Notes: generated by a model not told the origin, from the letters alone. A DNA stretch of 64,000 nt from Clostridium sp. (GCA_021770825.1 JAETQD010000016.1:1-64000); one strand, 5' to 3'. Shown: positions 43,129-53,419, counted from the first letter of the stretch. Made by a program: numbers and translations.

Positions 43129-44013
43129 ATGGCAGATTATATCATAAGAGCAACGGCCGCCGACGGACAGGTCAGGGCCTTTGCAGCCACCACAAAGGAG
43201 ATGGTGGAAACGGCTAAAAACGCCCATAATACAAGCCCGGTGGCAACGGCTGCCCTGGGACGGCTTTTGACGGCAGGCGCCATGATGGGCGTGATGATGA
43301 AGGGAGACAGAGATCTTCTCACCTTAAGAATGGAAGGAGACGGACCCATCGGCGGTCTTTTGGTGACAGCAAAATCCAAAGGAGATGTGAAGGGCTATGC
43401 CTTCCAGCCGGACGTGATGCTGCCGCCCAATGAGAAAGGAAAGCTGGATGTGGGCGGAGCACTGGGAATCGGTGTGTTAAGCGTCATTAAGGACATCGGC
43501 TTAAAGGAGCCCTATGTGGGACAAACCATTCTGGTATCCGGCGAAATTGCAGAGGATTTGACCTATTACTACGCCACATCAGAGCAGGTGCCCTCCTCGG
43601 TGGCCCTTGGGGTTCTGATGAATAGGGACAATACGGTGCGTCAGGCCGGAGGTTTTATTATCCAGCTGCTTCCGGGAGCGTCCGATGAAATGATCGATAA
43701 GCTGGAGGCACGCCTTGGCGAAATGGAGTCCATCACAGCGCTTTTGGATGCAGGAAAGACCCCGGAGGAAATTCTTACGGATTTATTGGGGGATTTTGGC
43801 CTGGAAATTTTGGACAAGGTTCCCACCAGATTTTTCTGCGACTGCGAAAAGGAGCGGGTTTCCAAGGCTATTATAAGCATCGGGAAAAAGGAAATCCAGG
43901 ATATGATTGACGAAGGCAAGCCCATTGAGGTGAGCTGCCATTTCTGCAACAAGGTCTATACCTTTACGGTGGAAGAACTGGAAGAGATGTTGAAAAAGGC
44001 GGTACGGCCATAG
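43129..44013 (+). CDS. hslO: Redox-regulated chaperone Hsp33
   Basis: Holdase activated by oxidative stress, 294 residues. The C-terminal zinc-binding redox switch is present as CDC (about residue 237) and CHFC (about 268), the expected CxC...CxxC. The N-terminal domain has the typical DYIIRATAADGQVRAFA start. Stop-to-start spacing to the methyltransferase is two bases, so it is translated from the same message. Confidence 0.95.
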   Translation: MADYIIRATAADGQVRAFAATTKEMVETAKNAHNTSPVATAALGRLLTAGAMMGVMMKGDRDLLTLRMEGDGPIGGLLVTAKSKGDVKGYAFQPDVMLPPNEKGKLDVGGALGIGVLSVIKDIGLKEPYVGQTILVSGEIAEDLTYYYATSEQVPSSVALGVLMNRDNTVRQAGGFIIQLLPGASDEMIDKLEARLGEMESITALLDAGKTPEEILTDLLGDFGLEILDKVPTRFFCDCEKERVSKAIISIGKKEIQDMIDEGKPIEVSCHFCNKVYTFTVEELEEMLKKAVRP

Positions 44014-44023
44014 ACGAAGATCA

Positions 44024-44062
44024 AAAATGGGCTGTTGCCATATGCAATAGCCCATTAATGTA
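44024..44062 (-). terminator. Terminator for the cold shock gene
   Basis: TGGGCTATTGC and GCAACAGCCCA form a stem whose minus-strand reading is followed by TTTTT. It is about 80 bases beyond the csp stop; it may also shield hslO on the plus strand. Confidence 0.65.
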
Positions 44063-44138
44063 ATCACTTCATGCGCATCAGCTTGATTCTAACTAGGTGT
44101 TGCGATATTAGAAAAAGGCACAATGAGGAATCGGTAGA

Positions 44139-44336
44139 TTATAATTTGGTTACGTTTACAGCCTGGGGACCTTTGGCACCTTCGATCACATCGAATTCAA
44201 CATCAGCGCCCTCGTCAAGAGTTTTGAAGCCTTCCATGTTGAGTCCAGAGTAATGAACAAATACATCATGTCCTGCTTCGTCACAGATGAAACCGTAACC
44301 TTTTTGGTTGTTAAACCATTTGACTGTACCTTTCAT
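44139..44336 (-). CDS. Cold shock protein, CspA family
   Basis: A 65-residue single-stranded RNA/DNA-binding beta barrel. RNP1 KGYGFI and RNP2 VFVHYSGL are intact. It acts as an RNA chaperone. The start at 44336 (MKGTVKWF) has GGAGG upstream; the in-frame ATG at 44375 has no site and would give an atypical N-terminus. Confidence 0.95.
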   Translation of the reverse strand: MKGTVKWFNNQKGYGFICDEAGHDVFVHYSGLNMEGFKTLDEGADVEFDVIEGAKGPQAVNVTKL

Positions 44337-44385
44337 AGGATACCTCCGAATTTTAGACGTGTAACAGTTAACCACTGTTTAGTTC

Positions 44386-44414
44386 ACAATAGCACATCTT
44401 CCCATGGTTGTCAA
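44386..44414 (-). promoter_or_regulatory. csp promoter
   Basis: On the minus strand TTGACA (44409-44414), 17-base spacer, TATTGT (44386-44391), 50 bases before the csp start. The short leader leaves little space for a cold-box structure. Confidence 0.65.
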
Positions 44415-44472
44415 ATGGAATCGTATAAGTTATTTGATAATTTTTGTGAAAAAAGATAGGAAATAAGTTGTA

Positions 44473-45048
44473 ATGGCAAAAGAAAATTCAAATTTTCCGA
44501 ACAAAAACAGAAATAATGCATGGAACCATTTTCTGACTATCACCCACCATAAACTGGTGGTCATGAAGGGCTGTTTCCAGGTGGGACTGTATAAACAGGG
44601 CCTTCTCCATGACCTGTCCAAATATTCCTGGGAGGAATTTCAGACAGGTGTTAAATATTATCAGGGAACCAGAAGTCCCAATGCCGCCGAAAAGGAGGAA
44701 AAGGGATATTCTTCGGCGTGGCTGCACCACAAGGGCCGCAATAAGCACCACTTTGAATACTGGACCGATGTGTCGAGTGCCGAGGACCACTGGAAAATTG
44801 TGGGCGTGAAGATGCCGGTTAAGTATTTCGTGGAGATGGTCATGGACCGGATTGCAGCGTCCAAGATCTACCAGGGAGAGAAGTATACGGATGCATCCCC
44901 CTATCTGTATTTTTCCCGGAATAAGGATTACCTCACCATGCATCCGGAGACCAAGGCCCTTTTGGATAAGGTTCTGCGGATGCTTAAGGAGGAGGGGGAG
45001 AGAAAGACCTTCGCCTATTTGCGATATCTTCTGAAAAAGGGATATTAG
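44473..45048 (+). CDS. DUF5662 family protein
   Basis: A 191-residue soluble protein matching the DUF5662 pattern as I remember it. Histidine-rich HHKLVVMKGCFQVGLYKQGLL, HDLSKYS and LHHKGRNKHHFEYW segments suggest a metal site of an HD-like fold. No catalytic activity is established. Its end overlaps the convergent exonuclease-like gene by four bases. Confidence 0.75.
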   Translation: MAKENSNFPNKNRNNAWNHFLTITHHKLVVMKGCFQVGLYKQGLLHDLSKYSWEEFQTGVKYYQGTRSPNAAEKEEKGYSSAWLHHKGRNKHHFEYWTDVSSAEDHWKIVGVKMPVKYFVEMVMDRIAASKIYQGEKYTDASPYLYFSRNKDYLTMHPETKALLDKVLRMLKEEGERKTFAYLRYLLKKGY

Positions 45049-46124
45049 CACATGGCCGCGAGGATTTCGCGGACGTAGAGGCTTAAGGTCTTCTGGTCCG
45101 AAAAGCAGTCCGGGCAGAATTCAAAAAAGCCGGATTTATCCTTGGAGGCAGTTTTAAATTCCGGAGTCCAGAGAGGCTTTGGCTGCGGGAGAAAGACACC
45201 GGTCTTTTTTGTGTAGCAGGTTTCTTTTGTGGCTTTGATTCTGGCATCCTTATCCACGTATTCCCCCACGCTTTTATGGATGGCGGTATCCTCGTAAATC
45301 AGGTAATAGTAATCCTTGGGATTGGGATAGTAATATTTAAGGGTTCCTTCATAAAGACGGATGGAAAGCGAAAGTCTGTTTTGGAAGGCCCGGAAAGCAT
45401 AGGAGGGAACAGCGCCGCTTATGGCCACGGGGAGCCGGGACTGTCCGTCTCCCTCCAGAGTCAGAAGAAGGCGCGTGGTTTCCCCGGCGGCCTTTTCCAT
45501 GTTGAGGAGAGTAAAGTCCTGGTTTTGGAAATCCAGGTAAAAAAGAATGGGAAGAAGCTTCGGCATTCCCTTTAAATCATCCTCGTTGTGAAGCAGCAGA
45601 AGGTTTAAAAGAAATTCCTTTTTGGTCCGCAGGTATTCTTCGTAGACTTCAATGAGCTGTCCTCCGGAGTAGGTATCTTCTCTGGAAATTTCAAGAAAGA
45701 CTTCGATGGATTTTTGCTTCAGGCTTTCCAATCCCAGAAGTTTTTTCAAGGGGCGTACCTGTTTATAGATATCAATGCTTTTGATTCCGCCAAAATCATA
45801 GGGAAGATGGAGCGCATGGCACCGTTTTAGGAGAAACGGGATGTCAAAGGTATCTCCGTTAAAATGTACCAGAGCGGTATAATTTTTAAGGAAGGTAAAA
45901 AATTGTTCGAGAATTTGCGGCTCAGATTCCTTACCATCGGCAAACCACTGGATGAAACGGGCCTTTTCCTTCTGAAAAAAGACGCAGCCGATTAAATAAA
46001 CCATATTGTAGTCCCCGGAAAATCCGGTGGTCTCAATGTCGAAAAATAAGAGTTCTTCCCGCTTTCCAAGTCTGGAGAGGGGATAGGTTTCCTGAAAGTC
46101 AAATTCTTTTTCTATTGTAATCAT
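45045..46124 (-). CDS. RNase H-like (DEDD) exonuclease-type protein, YprB-like
   Basis: A 359-residue protein with the YprB/RNase_H_2 fold of 3'-5' exonucleases. DEDD residues are visible: FFDIETTGFSG (about residue 26), HFNGDTFDIPFLL (about 93), SIDIYKQVRPL and HNEDDLKGM (about 178). The C-terminal 130 residues contain several cysteines (CPDCF). I start at MITIEKEF with GGGAGA upstream; an upstream in-frame ATG would add an atypical stretch. The role is not established. Confidence 0.82.
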   Translation of the reverse strand: MITIEKEFDFQETYPLSRLGKREELLFFDIETTGFSGDYNMVYLIGCVFFQKEKARFIQWFADGKESEPQILEQFFTFLKNYTALVHFNGDTFDIPFLLKRCHALHLPYDFGGIKSIDIYKQVRPLKKLLGLESLKQKSIEVFLEISREDTYSGGQLIEVYEEYLRTKKEFLLNLLLLHNEDDLKGMPKLLPILFYLDFQNQDFTLLNMEKAAGETTRLLLTLEGDGQSRLPVAISGAVPSYAFRAFQNRLSLSIRLYEGTLKYYYPNPKDYYYLIYEDTAIHKSVGEYVDKDARIKATKETCYTKKTGVFLPQPKPLWTPEFKTASKDKSGFFEFCPDCFSDQKTLSLYVREILAAMC

Positions 46125-46287
46125 ATGTATCTCCCGGAATAAACGTAAACTGCAGGTAAGACAGTTTTCAGTATACGTGTTTTTTCGAGGAAAGTCAATG
46201 AAACAGAAAATTTGTTCGATTGATTTGGCGGTATTGTCTTGCAATGATTTTTGGTCTATGGTATGATTCATACTGGAGGAAATGACA

Positions 46288-46899
46288 GTGATTTCATATA
46301 TTAAAGGACTTTTGGCGGAAAAGGCAGAGGATTCGGTGGTGGTGGAGGCCCATGGTGTGGGCTATCATATCTTTGTGCCGTCCTCTTTGCTTTCCGAGCT
46401 TCCGCCTTTGGGAGAGACAGTAAAAATTTATACATATTTCAATGTCCGGGAGGATGCGGTGAATCTGTTCGGCTTCCTTTCCAGACAGGATATGGAGATG
46501 TTTAAGCAGTTGATCGGCGTCAACGGCGTGGGGCCCAAAAGCGCCCTTGGAATTTTATCTGCCATAAAGCCTGATGCCCTGCGGCTCGCAGTGCTTTCTG
46601 CCGATGCAAAGGCCATCTCCAAGGCCCCCGGCGTGGGCAGCAAGACGGCCCAGAGAATCATTCTGGACTTAAAGGACAGGATAAAGGCCGAGGATGTGCT
46701 GTTTGGCAGTACAGAACCCGATAAGGCCCCGGAGATTACGGGGGTGGGAGAAGCAGGAAAGGAAGCCGTGGAGGCTCTCACAGCCCTGGGCTATTCGGCC
46801 TCAGAGGCAGCCGCAGCCGTGCGGAAGGTATCCATCACAGAAACCATGACAGCCGAAGACGTGTTAAAGGCAGCCTTAAGGCATCTGGCCTTTTTATAG
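46288..46899 (+). CDS. ruvA: Holliday junction helicase subunit RuvA
   Basis: A 203-residue RuvA, which binds Holliday junctions and loads RuvB. It has the N-terminal OB domain, two HhH motifs (LIGVNGVGPKSALGIL, KAPGVGSKTAQRII) and the C-terminal RuvB-binding domain (ALTALGYSASEAAAAV). I choose GTG 46288: the GGAGG lies eight bases before it, whereas the ATG at 46282 is only two bases from it, and the protein then starts with the usual MISYIKG. Confidence 0.95.
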   Translation: MISYIKGLLAEKAEDSVVVEAHGVGYHIFVPSSLLSELPPLGETVKIYTYFNVREDAVNLFGFLSRQDMEMFKQLIGVNGVGPKSALGILSAIKPDALRLAVLSADAKAISKAPGVGSKTAQRIILDLKDRIKAEDVLFGSTEPDKAPEITGVGEAGKEAVEALTALGYSASEAAAAVRKVSITETMTAEDVLKAALRHLAFL

Positions 46900-46939
46900 T
46901 GCGGTTTGCCGGCAAAAATAAAAAGACAGGCAGGTTCAT

Positions 46940-47938
46940 ATGAGTCGGAAAATCATTACCACAGAAGAGACAGAAGAAGACAAGAAAATAGAGGGGACTC
47001 TGCGTCCCCAGTATTTAAAGGATTATATCGGGCAGGAAAAAATAAAATCCACCTTAAAGGTTTTCATCGATGCCGCCAAGAACCGCGGCGAGGCCCTGGA
47101 CCATGTGCTGTTTTACGGCCCTCCCGGCCTTGGGAAAACCACGCTCTGCGGAATCATTGCCAACGAAATGGGAGTGAACTTAAAGGTCACCTCCGGCCCT
47201 GCCATTGAAAAGCCGGGAGAGATGGCGGCGATCTTAAACAATCTCCAGGAAGGCGATGTGCTGTTTGTGGACGAGATTCACCGCTTAAACAGGCAGGTGG
47301 AGGAGGTCTTATATCCGGCTATGGAGGACTTTGCCATCGACATTATGCTGGGAAAGGATTCCTCTGCCAGGTCTATCCGACTGGAGCTTCCTAAATTTAC
47401 GCTGGTGGGAGCCACCACCAGGGCAGGACTTTTAACGGCCCCTTTGCGGGACCGGTTCGGCGTGGTGCAGAGACTGGAGTTTTATACTCCGGAGGAGCTC
47501 TGCGTGATCGTAAGACGTTCTGCCAAAGTGCTTCAGGTGGAAATTGAAGAGGAAGGAGCCTGGGAGATTGCCAGAAGGTCCAGAGGAACTCCAAGGCTTG
47601 CAAACCGGCTTTTAAAGCGGGTCAGAGACTTTGCCCAGGTGAAGTATGATGGAGTCATAACAAAGCAGGTGGCCGATTTTGCCCTGGATATTCTGGATGT
47701 GGATAAGCTGGGCCTTGACAACAACGACAGAACCATTCTCACCACAATGATAACAAAATTCGGCGGCGGTCCAGTGGGACTGGAGACGCTGGCGGCCTCC
47801 ATCGGAGAGGATGCCGGGACTCTGGAGGATGTGTATGAGCCCTATCTTCTCATGAACGGACTCATCAACAGGACCCCAAGGGGCCGGATGGCCACGGAGA
47901 CAGCCTACCATCACCTTGGAATTGCCATAAAAAATTAA
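46940..47938 (+). CDS. ruvB: Holliday junction helicase motor RuvB
   Basis: AAA+ motor that drives branch migration, 332 residues. Walker A is [12 protein letters not shown] (about residue 58), Walker [16 protein letters not shown] (about 108), sensor GATTRAGLL, and a C-terminal winged helix ending in [19 protein letters not shown]. It follows ruvA by 40 bases, the standard order. Confidence 0.97.
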   Translation: MSRKIITTEETEEDKKIEGTLRPQYLKDYIGQEKIKSTLKVFIDAAKNRGEALDHVLFYGPPGLGKTTLCGIIANEMGVNLKVTSGPAIEKPGEMAAILNNLQEGDVLFVDEIHRLNRQVEEVLYPAMEDFAIDIMLGKDSSARSIRLELPKFTLVGATTRAGLLTAPLRDRFGVVQRLEFYTPEELCVIVRRSAKVLQVEIEEEGAWEIARRSRGTPRLANRLLKRVRDFAQVKYDGVITKQVADFALDILDVDKLGLDNNDRTILTTMITKFGGGPVGLETLAASIGEDAGTLEDVYEPYLLMNGLINRTPRGRMATETAYHHLGIAIKN

Positions 47939-48007
47939 GAATTATTTCATGGTCCAAAGGGACGTGCTATGTTAGAATAAAGGAAGAAAAGCGGGAGTGT
48001 AAGAGGC

Positions 48008-48355
48008 ATGGAAAGAAAAAATTATGCAGAAGTGCTGATTGACGGAAAAATATATACATTGGGCGGAGCCGAAGAACAGGAATATTTGCAGAAGGTGGCA
48101 TCCTACATCAACGAAAAAATCGGTATTTTAAAAGCCCAGCCGGGGTTTACCAGACAGAATATGGATTACCAGGAGGTAATGATCTATTTAAACCTGGCAG
48201 ACGATTATTTTAAAACCCTTCAGGAAGCGAAAATGCTTCGGGCACAGAAGGAGGAGCTGGAAAAGGAAATTTACAGCTTAAAGCATGAGCTGATCGGCGT
48301 GCAGATGAAGCTGGACGCAAAAACCGAGAAAAAGGATACCACAAACAAACGATAA
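48008..48355 (+). CDS. zapA: Cell division protein ZapA
   Basis: A 115-residue FtsZ-bundling protein. The N-terminal ZapA domain (VLIDGKIYTLGGAEEQEYLQ) is followed by a coiled coil (about residues 65-110, LRAQKEELEKEIYSLKHEL). It stabilises the Z-ring. It lies between ruvB and the U32 gene, a common order in Lachnospiraceae. Confidence 0.88.
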   Translation: MERKNYAEVLIDGKIYTLGGAEEQEYLQKVASYINEKIGILKAQPGFTRQNMDYQEVMIYLNLADDYFKTLQEAKMLRAQKEELEKEIYSLKHELIGVQMKLDAKTEKKDTTNKR

Positions 48356-48427
48356 AACGGGGGCTGCCGCATGATTCAATGCAGCGGCCTCTTTCGCGCA
48401 GTGGACGTAGTTTTTAAAGGAGCACAT

Positions 48428-50674
48428 ATGGGAAAACGAAATGTGGAGATTCTGGCCCCGGCCGGGTCTTATGAGAGCATGGTGGCGGCGGTCAACGCAG
48501 GATGCGATGCTGTTTACATCGGTGGAAGCCGGTTCGGAGCCAGGGCCTATGCCAACAACCTGGATGAGGAGACCATGATCCGGGCCATTGATTTTATTCA
48601 TCTTCATGGCTGTAAGCTTTATATGACGGTCAATACGTTGATGAAGGAGAAAGAGCTTTCAGAGCTCTATGCCTATTTAAAGCCCTATTATGAGGCCGGA
48701 CTGGACGGGGTGATTGTGCAGGATTTGGGTGTGTTCACCTATATTCATGAACAGTTTCCCGATCTGCCGCTTCATGTGAGCACCCAAATGACGGTGACAG
48801 GAAAATACAGCGCCAAAGATTTAAAGACCATGGGGGCAGTCCGTGTGGTGCCCGCCAGGGAGCTGAGTCTTTCTGAAATCCGGGAAATCCATGAGGAGAC
48901 CGGGATGGAGGTGGAAACCTTTGTCCACGGGGCCCTCTGTTACTGCTATTCCGGCCAGTGCCTGTTTTCCAGTCTGATCGGAGGAAGAAGCGGAAACCGG
49001 GGCCGCTGCGCCCAGACCTGCCGCCTGCCCTTTGATGTGGAAAAGGATGGAAAATTTTTAAATAAGAAAAATGAAAAATATGTCTTAAGCCTTAAGGACT
49101 TATGTACACTGGACCTTCTTCCGGATATTCTGGAGGCCGGAGTCTGCTCCTTAAAGATTGAGGGACGGATGAAAAGCCCGAGATATACGGCCGGAGTGGT
49201 GAGCATTTACAGAAAATACGTGGACATGTATTTAAAGTACGGCCGGGACGGATACCGCGTGGACGCTGCCGACAGAAAGGCGCTTTTGGACCTGTTTGAC
49301 CGGGGCGGGCAGTCTGAGGGGTATTACAGAGAGCATAATGGCCGGGATATGGTGGTTTTAAAGGAGAAGCCGGCTTTCCGGGAAGCGAACCAGGATCTGT
49401 TTGACTATCTGGATAAAACCTATGTGGACACCGTAAAAAAGATACCGATTGCAGGAACCGGATATTTTGAAGTGGGAAAGCCTGCAAGGCTTACCGTAAG
49501 CTATGAGCTTGCCAAACCGCCCAGGGAAATGGCAGATAAAGCAGCCTGCGCGGCATCCATCCTTCTCTGGACCGACGGGGATCCGGTGGAGGAGGCGAAA
49601 AATGCTCCCGTGGACGCGGAGCGGATAAAAAAGCAGTTAAAAAAGACCGGAGATTCCCCCTTCGTATTTGAAAAACTGGATGTTACGGTGAAGGGGAATG
49701 CCTTTATTCCGGTTCAGGCCCTGAATCAGATGCGGCGTCTGGCCTTGGAAAAGCTGGAAACGGCTGTCTGCGAACGGTATCACAGAAAAGCAGAGCCGGC
49801 GGTGCCGGATATGGAAGAGACGAAAAGCGTACCGTCTCCATCAGGAGCGGGTACGGAATTCACCGTCTCCGTCTCTGCCATGGACCAGCTTGAGACGGTC
49901 CTTTCCTTTATGGAAACAAAGAGCGGACAGGCCTTTGGAATTTATCTGGCCAGCGAGGAGTTTGAACCGAAGGACTGGAAAAAACTGGCAGACCGCTGCC
50001 ATAAGGCGGGCGCTTCCTGCTATCTGATGCTGCCGAGGATTTTCCGTACCGAGGCCAGACAGTATTTTATAAAGAATCTGGAGACACTGAAAGAAGCGGG
50101 ATTTGATGCCCTCGGTGTGGGTTCCATGGAGGAGCCGGGATTTTTAAGGGAACAGGAAGTAAATCTCCCCCTTTATTTCGATCATGGCATGTATACCTTT
50201 AACCACCTTGCCATGGAAACCATGAAGCGATACGGAGCCAGCCGTCTGACGGTTCCGGTGGAACTGAATTCCAGAGAGATTGCCGGGGCTGGTGAATGCG
50301 GTGAGCTGATTGTTTACGGGTATCTTCCAATGATGATATCGGCCCAGTGCATCCAGAAAACCACGGCGGGCTGTACCAAACGGCCGGGTGTTTTGTATTT
50401 AAGGGACCGGAAGGGGAAGGAGTTCCCGGTGAAAAATGAGTGCCGGTTCTGCTTCAACACCATTTACAACGAAAGTCCCCTGTCTTTAAAGGGACTTTCC
50501 GATGAGGTAAAAAAGCTTTCGCCGAAAGCCTGGCGCCTTAATTTTACCATTGAAGACCCAAAGACCACAAAGGAAGTCCTGAAACGCTTCTATGAAGAAT
50601 TTGCGGAAGGGAAGGATAAAACTTCCCCTGTGGGAAATTTCACCCGCGGACATTTTAAGCGGGGTATTGAGTAG
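48428..50674 (+). CDS. Peptidase U32 family protein (RlhA-like)
   Basis: A 748-residue protein of the U32 family, historically called collagenase-like but including the 23S rRNA hydroxylation protein RlhA. Features are the N-terminal LAPAGSYESMVAAVNAGCDA, HVSTQMTVTG, and the U32 signature VETFVHGALCYCYSGQCLFS (about residue 160) with the Cys cluster CAQTC after it. A long C-terminal half includes a DUF3656-type region and a final Cys-rich NECRFCFNTIYNES. The start has AAAGGAG. Function in tRNA/rRNA modification is likely, but unproven here. Confidence 0.87.
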   Translation: MGKRNVEILAPAGSYESMVAAVNAGCDAVYIGGSRFGARAYANNLDEETMIRAIDFIHLHGCKLYMTVNTLMKEKELSELYAYLKPYYEAGLDGVIVQDLGVFTYIHEQFPDLPLHVSTQMTVTGKYSAKDLKTMGAVRVVPARELSLSEIREIHEETGMEVETFVHGALCYCYSGQCLFSSLIGGRSGNRGRCAQTCRLPFDVEKDGKFLNKKNEKYVLSLKDLCTLDLLPDILEAGVCSLKIEGRMKSPRYTAGVVSIYRKYVDMYLKYGRDGYRVDAADRKALLDLFDRGGQSEGYYREHNGRDMVVLKEKPAFREANQDLFDYLDKTYVDTVKKIPIAGTGYFEVGKPARLTVSYELAKPPREMADKAACAASILLWTDGDPVEEAKNAPVDAERIKKQLKKTGDSPFVFEKLDVTVKGNAFIPVQALNQMRRLALEKLETAVCERYHRKAEPAVPDMEETKSVPSPSGAGTEFTVSVSAMDQLETVLSFMETKSGQAFGIYLASEEFEPKDWKKLADRCHKAGASCYLMLPRIFRTEARQYFIKNLETLKEAGFDALGVGSMEEPGFLREQEVNLPLYFDHGMYTFNHLAMETMKRYGASRLTVPVELNSREIAGAGECGELIVYGYLPMMISAQCIQKTTAGCTKRPGVLYLRDRKGKEFPVKNECRFCFNTIYNESPLSLKGLSDEVKKLSPKAWRLNFTIEDPKTTKEVLKRFYEEFAEGKDKTSPVGNFTRGHFKRGIE

Positions 50675-50682
50675 GTGATGCT

Positions 50683-52011
50683 GTGACAACTCTGGTGGTG
50701 GGAATCTCCAGATATTTGATGATTCTGCTGATTGCCATATACACATATTATAATTTCCGGTTTTTCTCCATGAAGGATGAGGAGGGGAGAAACCGCGCCT
50801 GCGGACGGCAGCTTGTCTGTATGTTTATGCTGCATTTTCTGGCGAATCTGGTGATTGTACTGAATACCGGCTCGGAATCCCTGATGCTGTTTTACGGAGT
50901 CCAGGTGGTGTTTTTCCTGTGTTATGTTTTCCTGTACCGGTTTTTCTATAAAAATGCCTCCAGGCTGCTCATCAATAACGCCTGCATGCTTCTCTGCACC
51001 AGCTTTATCATCCTTACCAGGTTAAACCCGGAGCGGGCCATGCGTCAGTTTGCCATTGTGGCCGTATCCGCAGTGGCCACCTGGATCATTCCCTTTATCA
51101 TTGACAGGATGTGGCAGCTTGTGCGGTTTCCGTGGGTGTACGCCATTCTTGGAATCGTGTTCCTCCTGGCGGTGTGTGCGGCGGGAACCACCTCCTACGG
51201 GGCAAAGCTTTTCTTAACCATTGGCGGAGTTTCTTTACAGCCGTCGGAATTTGTGAAAATCAGCTTTGTATTTTTCGTTGCCACCATGTTTTACCGGTCC
51301 ACGGAATTTAAAAATGTGGCAGTGACTACGGCTGTGGCTGCTGTCCATGTGCTGATTCTGGCCCTTTCCAAGGACCTGGGAAGTGCGCTCATTTACTTTG
51401 TTTCTTATCTTATGATGCTGTTTGTGGCCACCTCCAACTGGCTTTATCTGGGCCTGGGGACGGGAAGCGGAGTTTTGGCGGCCACAGTTTCCTATGAGCT
51501 TTTCGCCCATGTGAGGCGGAGGGTGGAGGCCTGGCGGGATCCCTGGTCCGATGTGGCCGACAAGGGCTACCAGGTGGCCCAGGCGCTGTTTGCCGTGGGA
51601 TGCGGAGGCTGGTTTGGCATGGGACTTTACCAGGGAATGCCGGAAAAAATTCCAGTGGTGGATAAGGACTTTATTTTTGCGGCAATTTCCGAGGAAATGG
51701 GCGGAATCTATGCCCTTTGTATTCTTTTCATCTGCCTGGGCTGCTTTCTGCAGTTCATGCTGATTGCCGTAAAAATGCAGGCCATGTTTTATAAGCTGAT
51801 TGCCTTCGGCCTTGGAACCATGTACATTACCCAGGTGTTTTTAACCATCGGCGGCGTCACCAAGTTCATTCCCTCCACGGGAGTGACTCTGCCCTTTGTC
51901 AGTTACGGCGGAAGCTCCGCCCTGTCCACATTCCTTGTGTTCAACATCATCCAGGGGCTTTACATTTTAAAACGGGGAGAGGAGGAAGAGGATGAAAAAG
52001 GGGAAACCTAA
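50683..52011 (+). CDS. FtsW/RodA/SpoVE (SEDS) peptidoglycan polymerase
   Basis: A 442-residue membrane glycosyltransferase with about ten to twelve helices. Typical segments are GVSLQPSEFVKISFVFF (about residue 187), ALSKDLGSALIYF (the conserved Asp near 230), DKDFIFAAISEEMGG (about 330) and the C-terminal TLPFVSYGGSSALSTF. It polymerises lipid II with a class B PBP partner; the following gene overlaps by 20 bases and is such a PBP. The N-terminal extra helices suggest the clostridial RodA-like variant. Start is GTG with a weak site. Confidence 0.9.
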   Translation: MTTLVVGISRYLMILLIAIYTYYNFRFFSMKDEEGRNRACGRQLVCMFMLHFLANLVIVLNTGSESLMLFYGVQVVFFLCYVFLYRFFYKNASRLLINNACMLLCTSFIILTRLNPERAMRQFAIVAVSAVATWIIPFIIDRMWQLVRFPWVYAILGIVFLLAVCAAGTTSYGAKLFLTIGGVSLQPSEFVKISFVFFVATMFYRSTEFKNVAVTTAVAAVHVLILALSKDLGSALIYFVSYLMMLFVATSNWLYLGLGTGSGVLAATVSYELFAHVRRRVEAWRDPWSDVADKGYQVAQALFAVGCGGWFGMGLYQGMPEKIPVVDKDFIFAAISEEMGGIYALCILFICLGCFLQFMLIAVKMQAMFYKLIAFGLGTMYITQVFLTIGGVTKFIPSTGVTLPFVSYGGSSALSTFLVFNIIQGLYILKRGEEEEDEKGET

Positions 52012-53419
52012 TCCGAAGGCCAATAAAAACATCCTCTGGTTCGCTTACGGAGTCGTGGGTGTATTTCTCTGTATGAGCCTGTACTTTGCATATTTTATTT
52101 TTGCCAAAAGCGAGGATACCATAAACAATCCCTATAATGCCAGAATAAACGGAATGGAGAAGCGGGTGGTCCGGGGAAAGATACTGGCTGATGACGGGGC
52201 TGTGCTGGCAGAAACCCTGGTGTCTGAGGACGGGACAGAGACCAGAAGTTATCCGGAGGGACAGCAGTTCGCCCATGTGGTGGGCTATTCCACCGTGGGA
52301 AAGACGGGAATTGAATCCCTGGCCAACTTCTATCTGGTGAACTCCCATGTGAATCTGATGGAAAAGGTCATGAATGAGCTTTCCGATCAGAAAAATATCG
52401 GAGATAATGTGGTGACCACCTTAAATAAAGAGCTGCAGACCATTGCCTATGAGGCCCTGGGGGACAAGCGGGGAGCTGTCGTCGCCATGGAGCCGGATAC
52501 GGGAAAGGTGCTGGCCATGGTGTCAAAGCCGGCCTTTAACCCCAATACGGTGGCGGCCCAGTGGGACGAGCTGGTCAATGGGGACGGCTCCGAGGCCCTT
52601 CTTTTAAACAGGGCCACCCAGGGCCTGTATCCGCCTGGCTCTACCTTTAAGATCGTCACAGCCCTGGAGTACATGAGAGAACATCCGGGAGCTTACAGGG
52701 AGTACCATTTTTCCTGTGACGGAATTTATGAATACGAATCCTTTAAAATTCAGTGCTATCATAAGACGGCCCATGGAGACCAGGATTTCGGGCTGGCCTT
52801 TGCCAACTCCTGCAACGGGGCCTTTTCCTCCCTGGGACTTTCCGTGGACTTAAAGGAACTTAAGAACTTATCCGAGCAGCTTTTATTTAACAGGGAGCTG
52901 CCTGTTTCCCTTCCGTACAGTAAAAGTATTTATCAGATAGGAGAGGACGCGGATACCTGGGAGATTTTACAGACGGCCATCGGCCAGGGCGGAACCCTTA
53001 TGACGCCCATGCACAATCTCTTGGTGATGTCGGCCATTGCCAACGGCGGGATTCTCATGACTCCCTATTTCATTGACCATGTGGAGAACACGGGGGGACA
53101 GACTGTGAAGAAATTCATGCCTTCGGTCAGCGGGGAGCTGATGGTGGCCAATGAATCCTCGGCCCTCACGGAGCTCTTAAAGCAGGTGGTGACCGAGGGA
53201 ACCGGTTCGGCGCTTCTGACAGACGCCTACACAGCGGCAGGTAAAACCGGGTCCGCAGAGTTTGAGACCGGGAAGGAAACCCACGCCTGGTTTGTGGGAT
53301 TTGCTCCGGCAGAAAACCCCAAAATCGCCGTCTGTGTCATTGTGGAGGAGGGCGGTTCCGGTGGAAGGACGGCAGCCCCCATCGCAAGAAAACTCTTTGA
53401 CGCCTGGCTGGTTCCGTAA
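51992..53419 (+). CDS. Class B penicillin-binding protein (transpeptidase)
   Basis: A 475-residue membrane-anchored transpeptidase. One N-terminal helix (about residues 13-35) is followed by a short pedestal. The catalytic domain has SxxK as STFK (about residue 215), SxN as SCN (about 271) and KTGSAE (about 418). It crosslinks peptidoglycan made by the coupled SEDS protein. It lacks PASTA domains and is shorter than division PBPs, so an elongation, sporulation or spare role is open. Confidence 0.92.
   Translation: MKKGKPNPKANKNILWFAYGVVGVFLCMSLYFAYFIFAKSEDTINNPYNARINGMEKRVVRGKILADDGAVLAETLVSEDGTETRSYPEGQQFAHVVGYSTVGKTGIESLANFYLVNSHVNLMEKVMNELSDQKNIGDNVVTTLNKELQTIAYEALGDKRGAVVAMEPDTGKVLAMVSKPAFNPNTVAAQWDELVNGDGSEALLLNRATQGLYPPGSTFKIVTALEYMREHPGAYREYHFSCDGIYEYESFKIQCYHKTAHGDQDFGLAFANSCNGAFSSLGLSVDLKELKNLSEQLLFNRELPVSLPYSKSIYQIGEDADTWEILQTAIGQGGTLMTPMHNLLVMSAIANGGILMTPYFIDHVENTGGQTVKKFMPSVSGELMVANESSALTELLKQVVTEGTGSALLTDAYTAAGKTGSAEFETGKETHAWFVGFAPAENPKIAVCVIVEEGGSGGRTAAPIARKLFDAWLVP

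Noticed and set aside
44376-44470. Cold-box RNA structure upstream of csp
   Set aside because: The predicted leader is only about 50 bases and I found no convincing stable fold.
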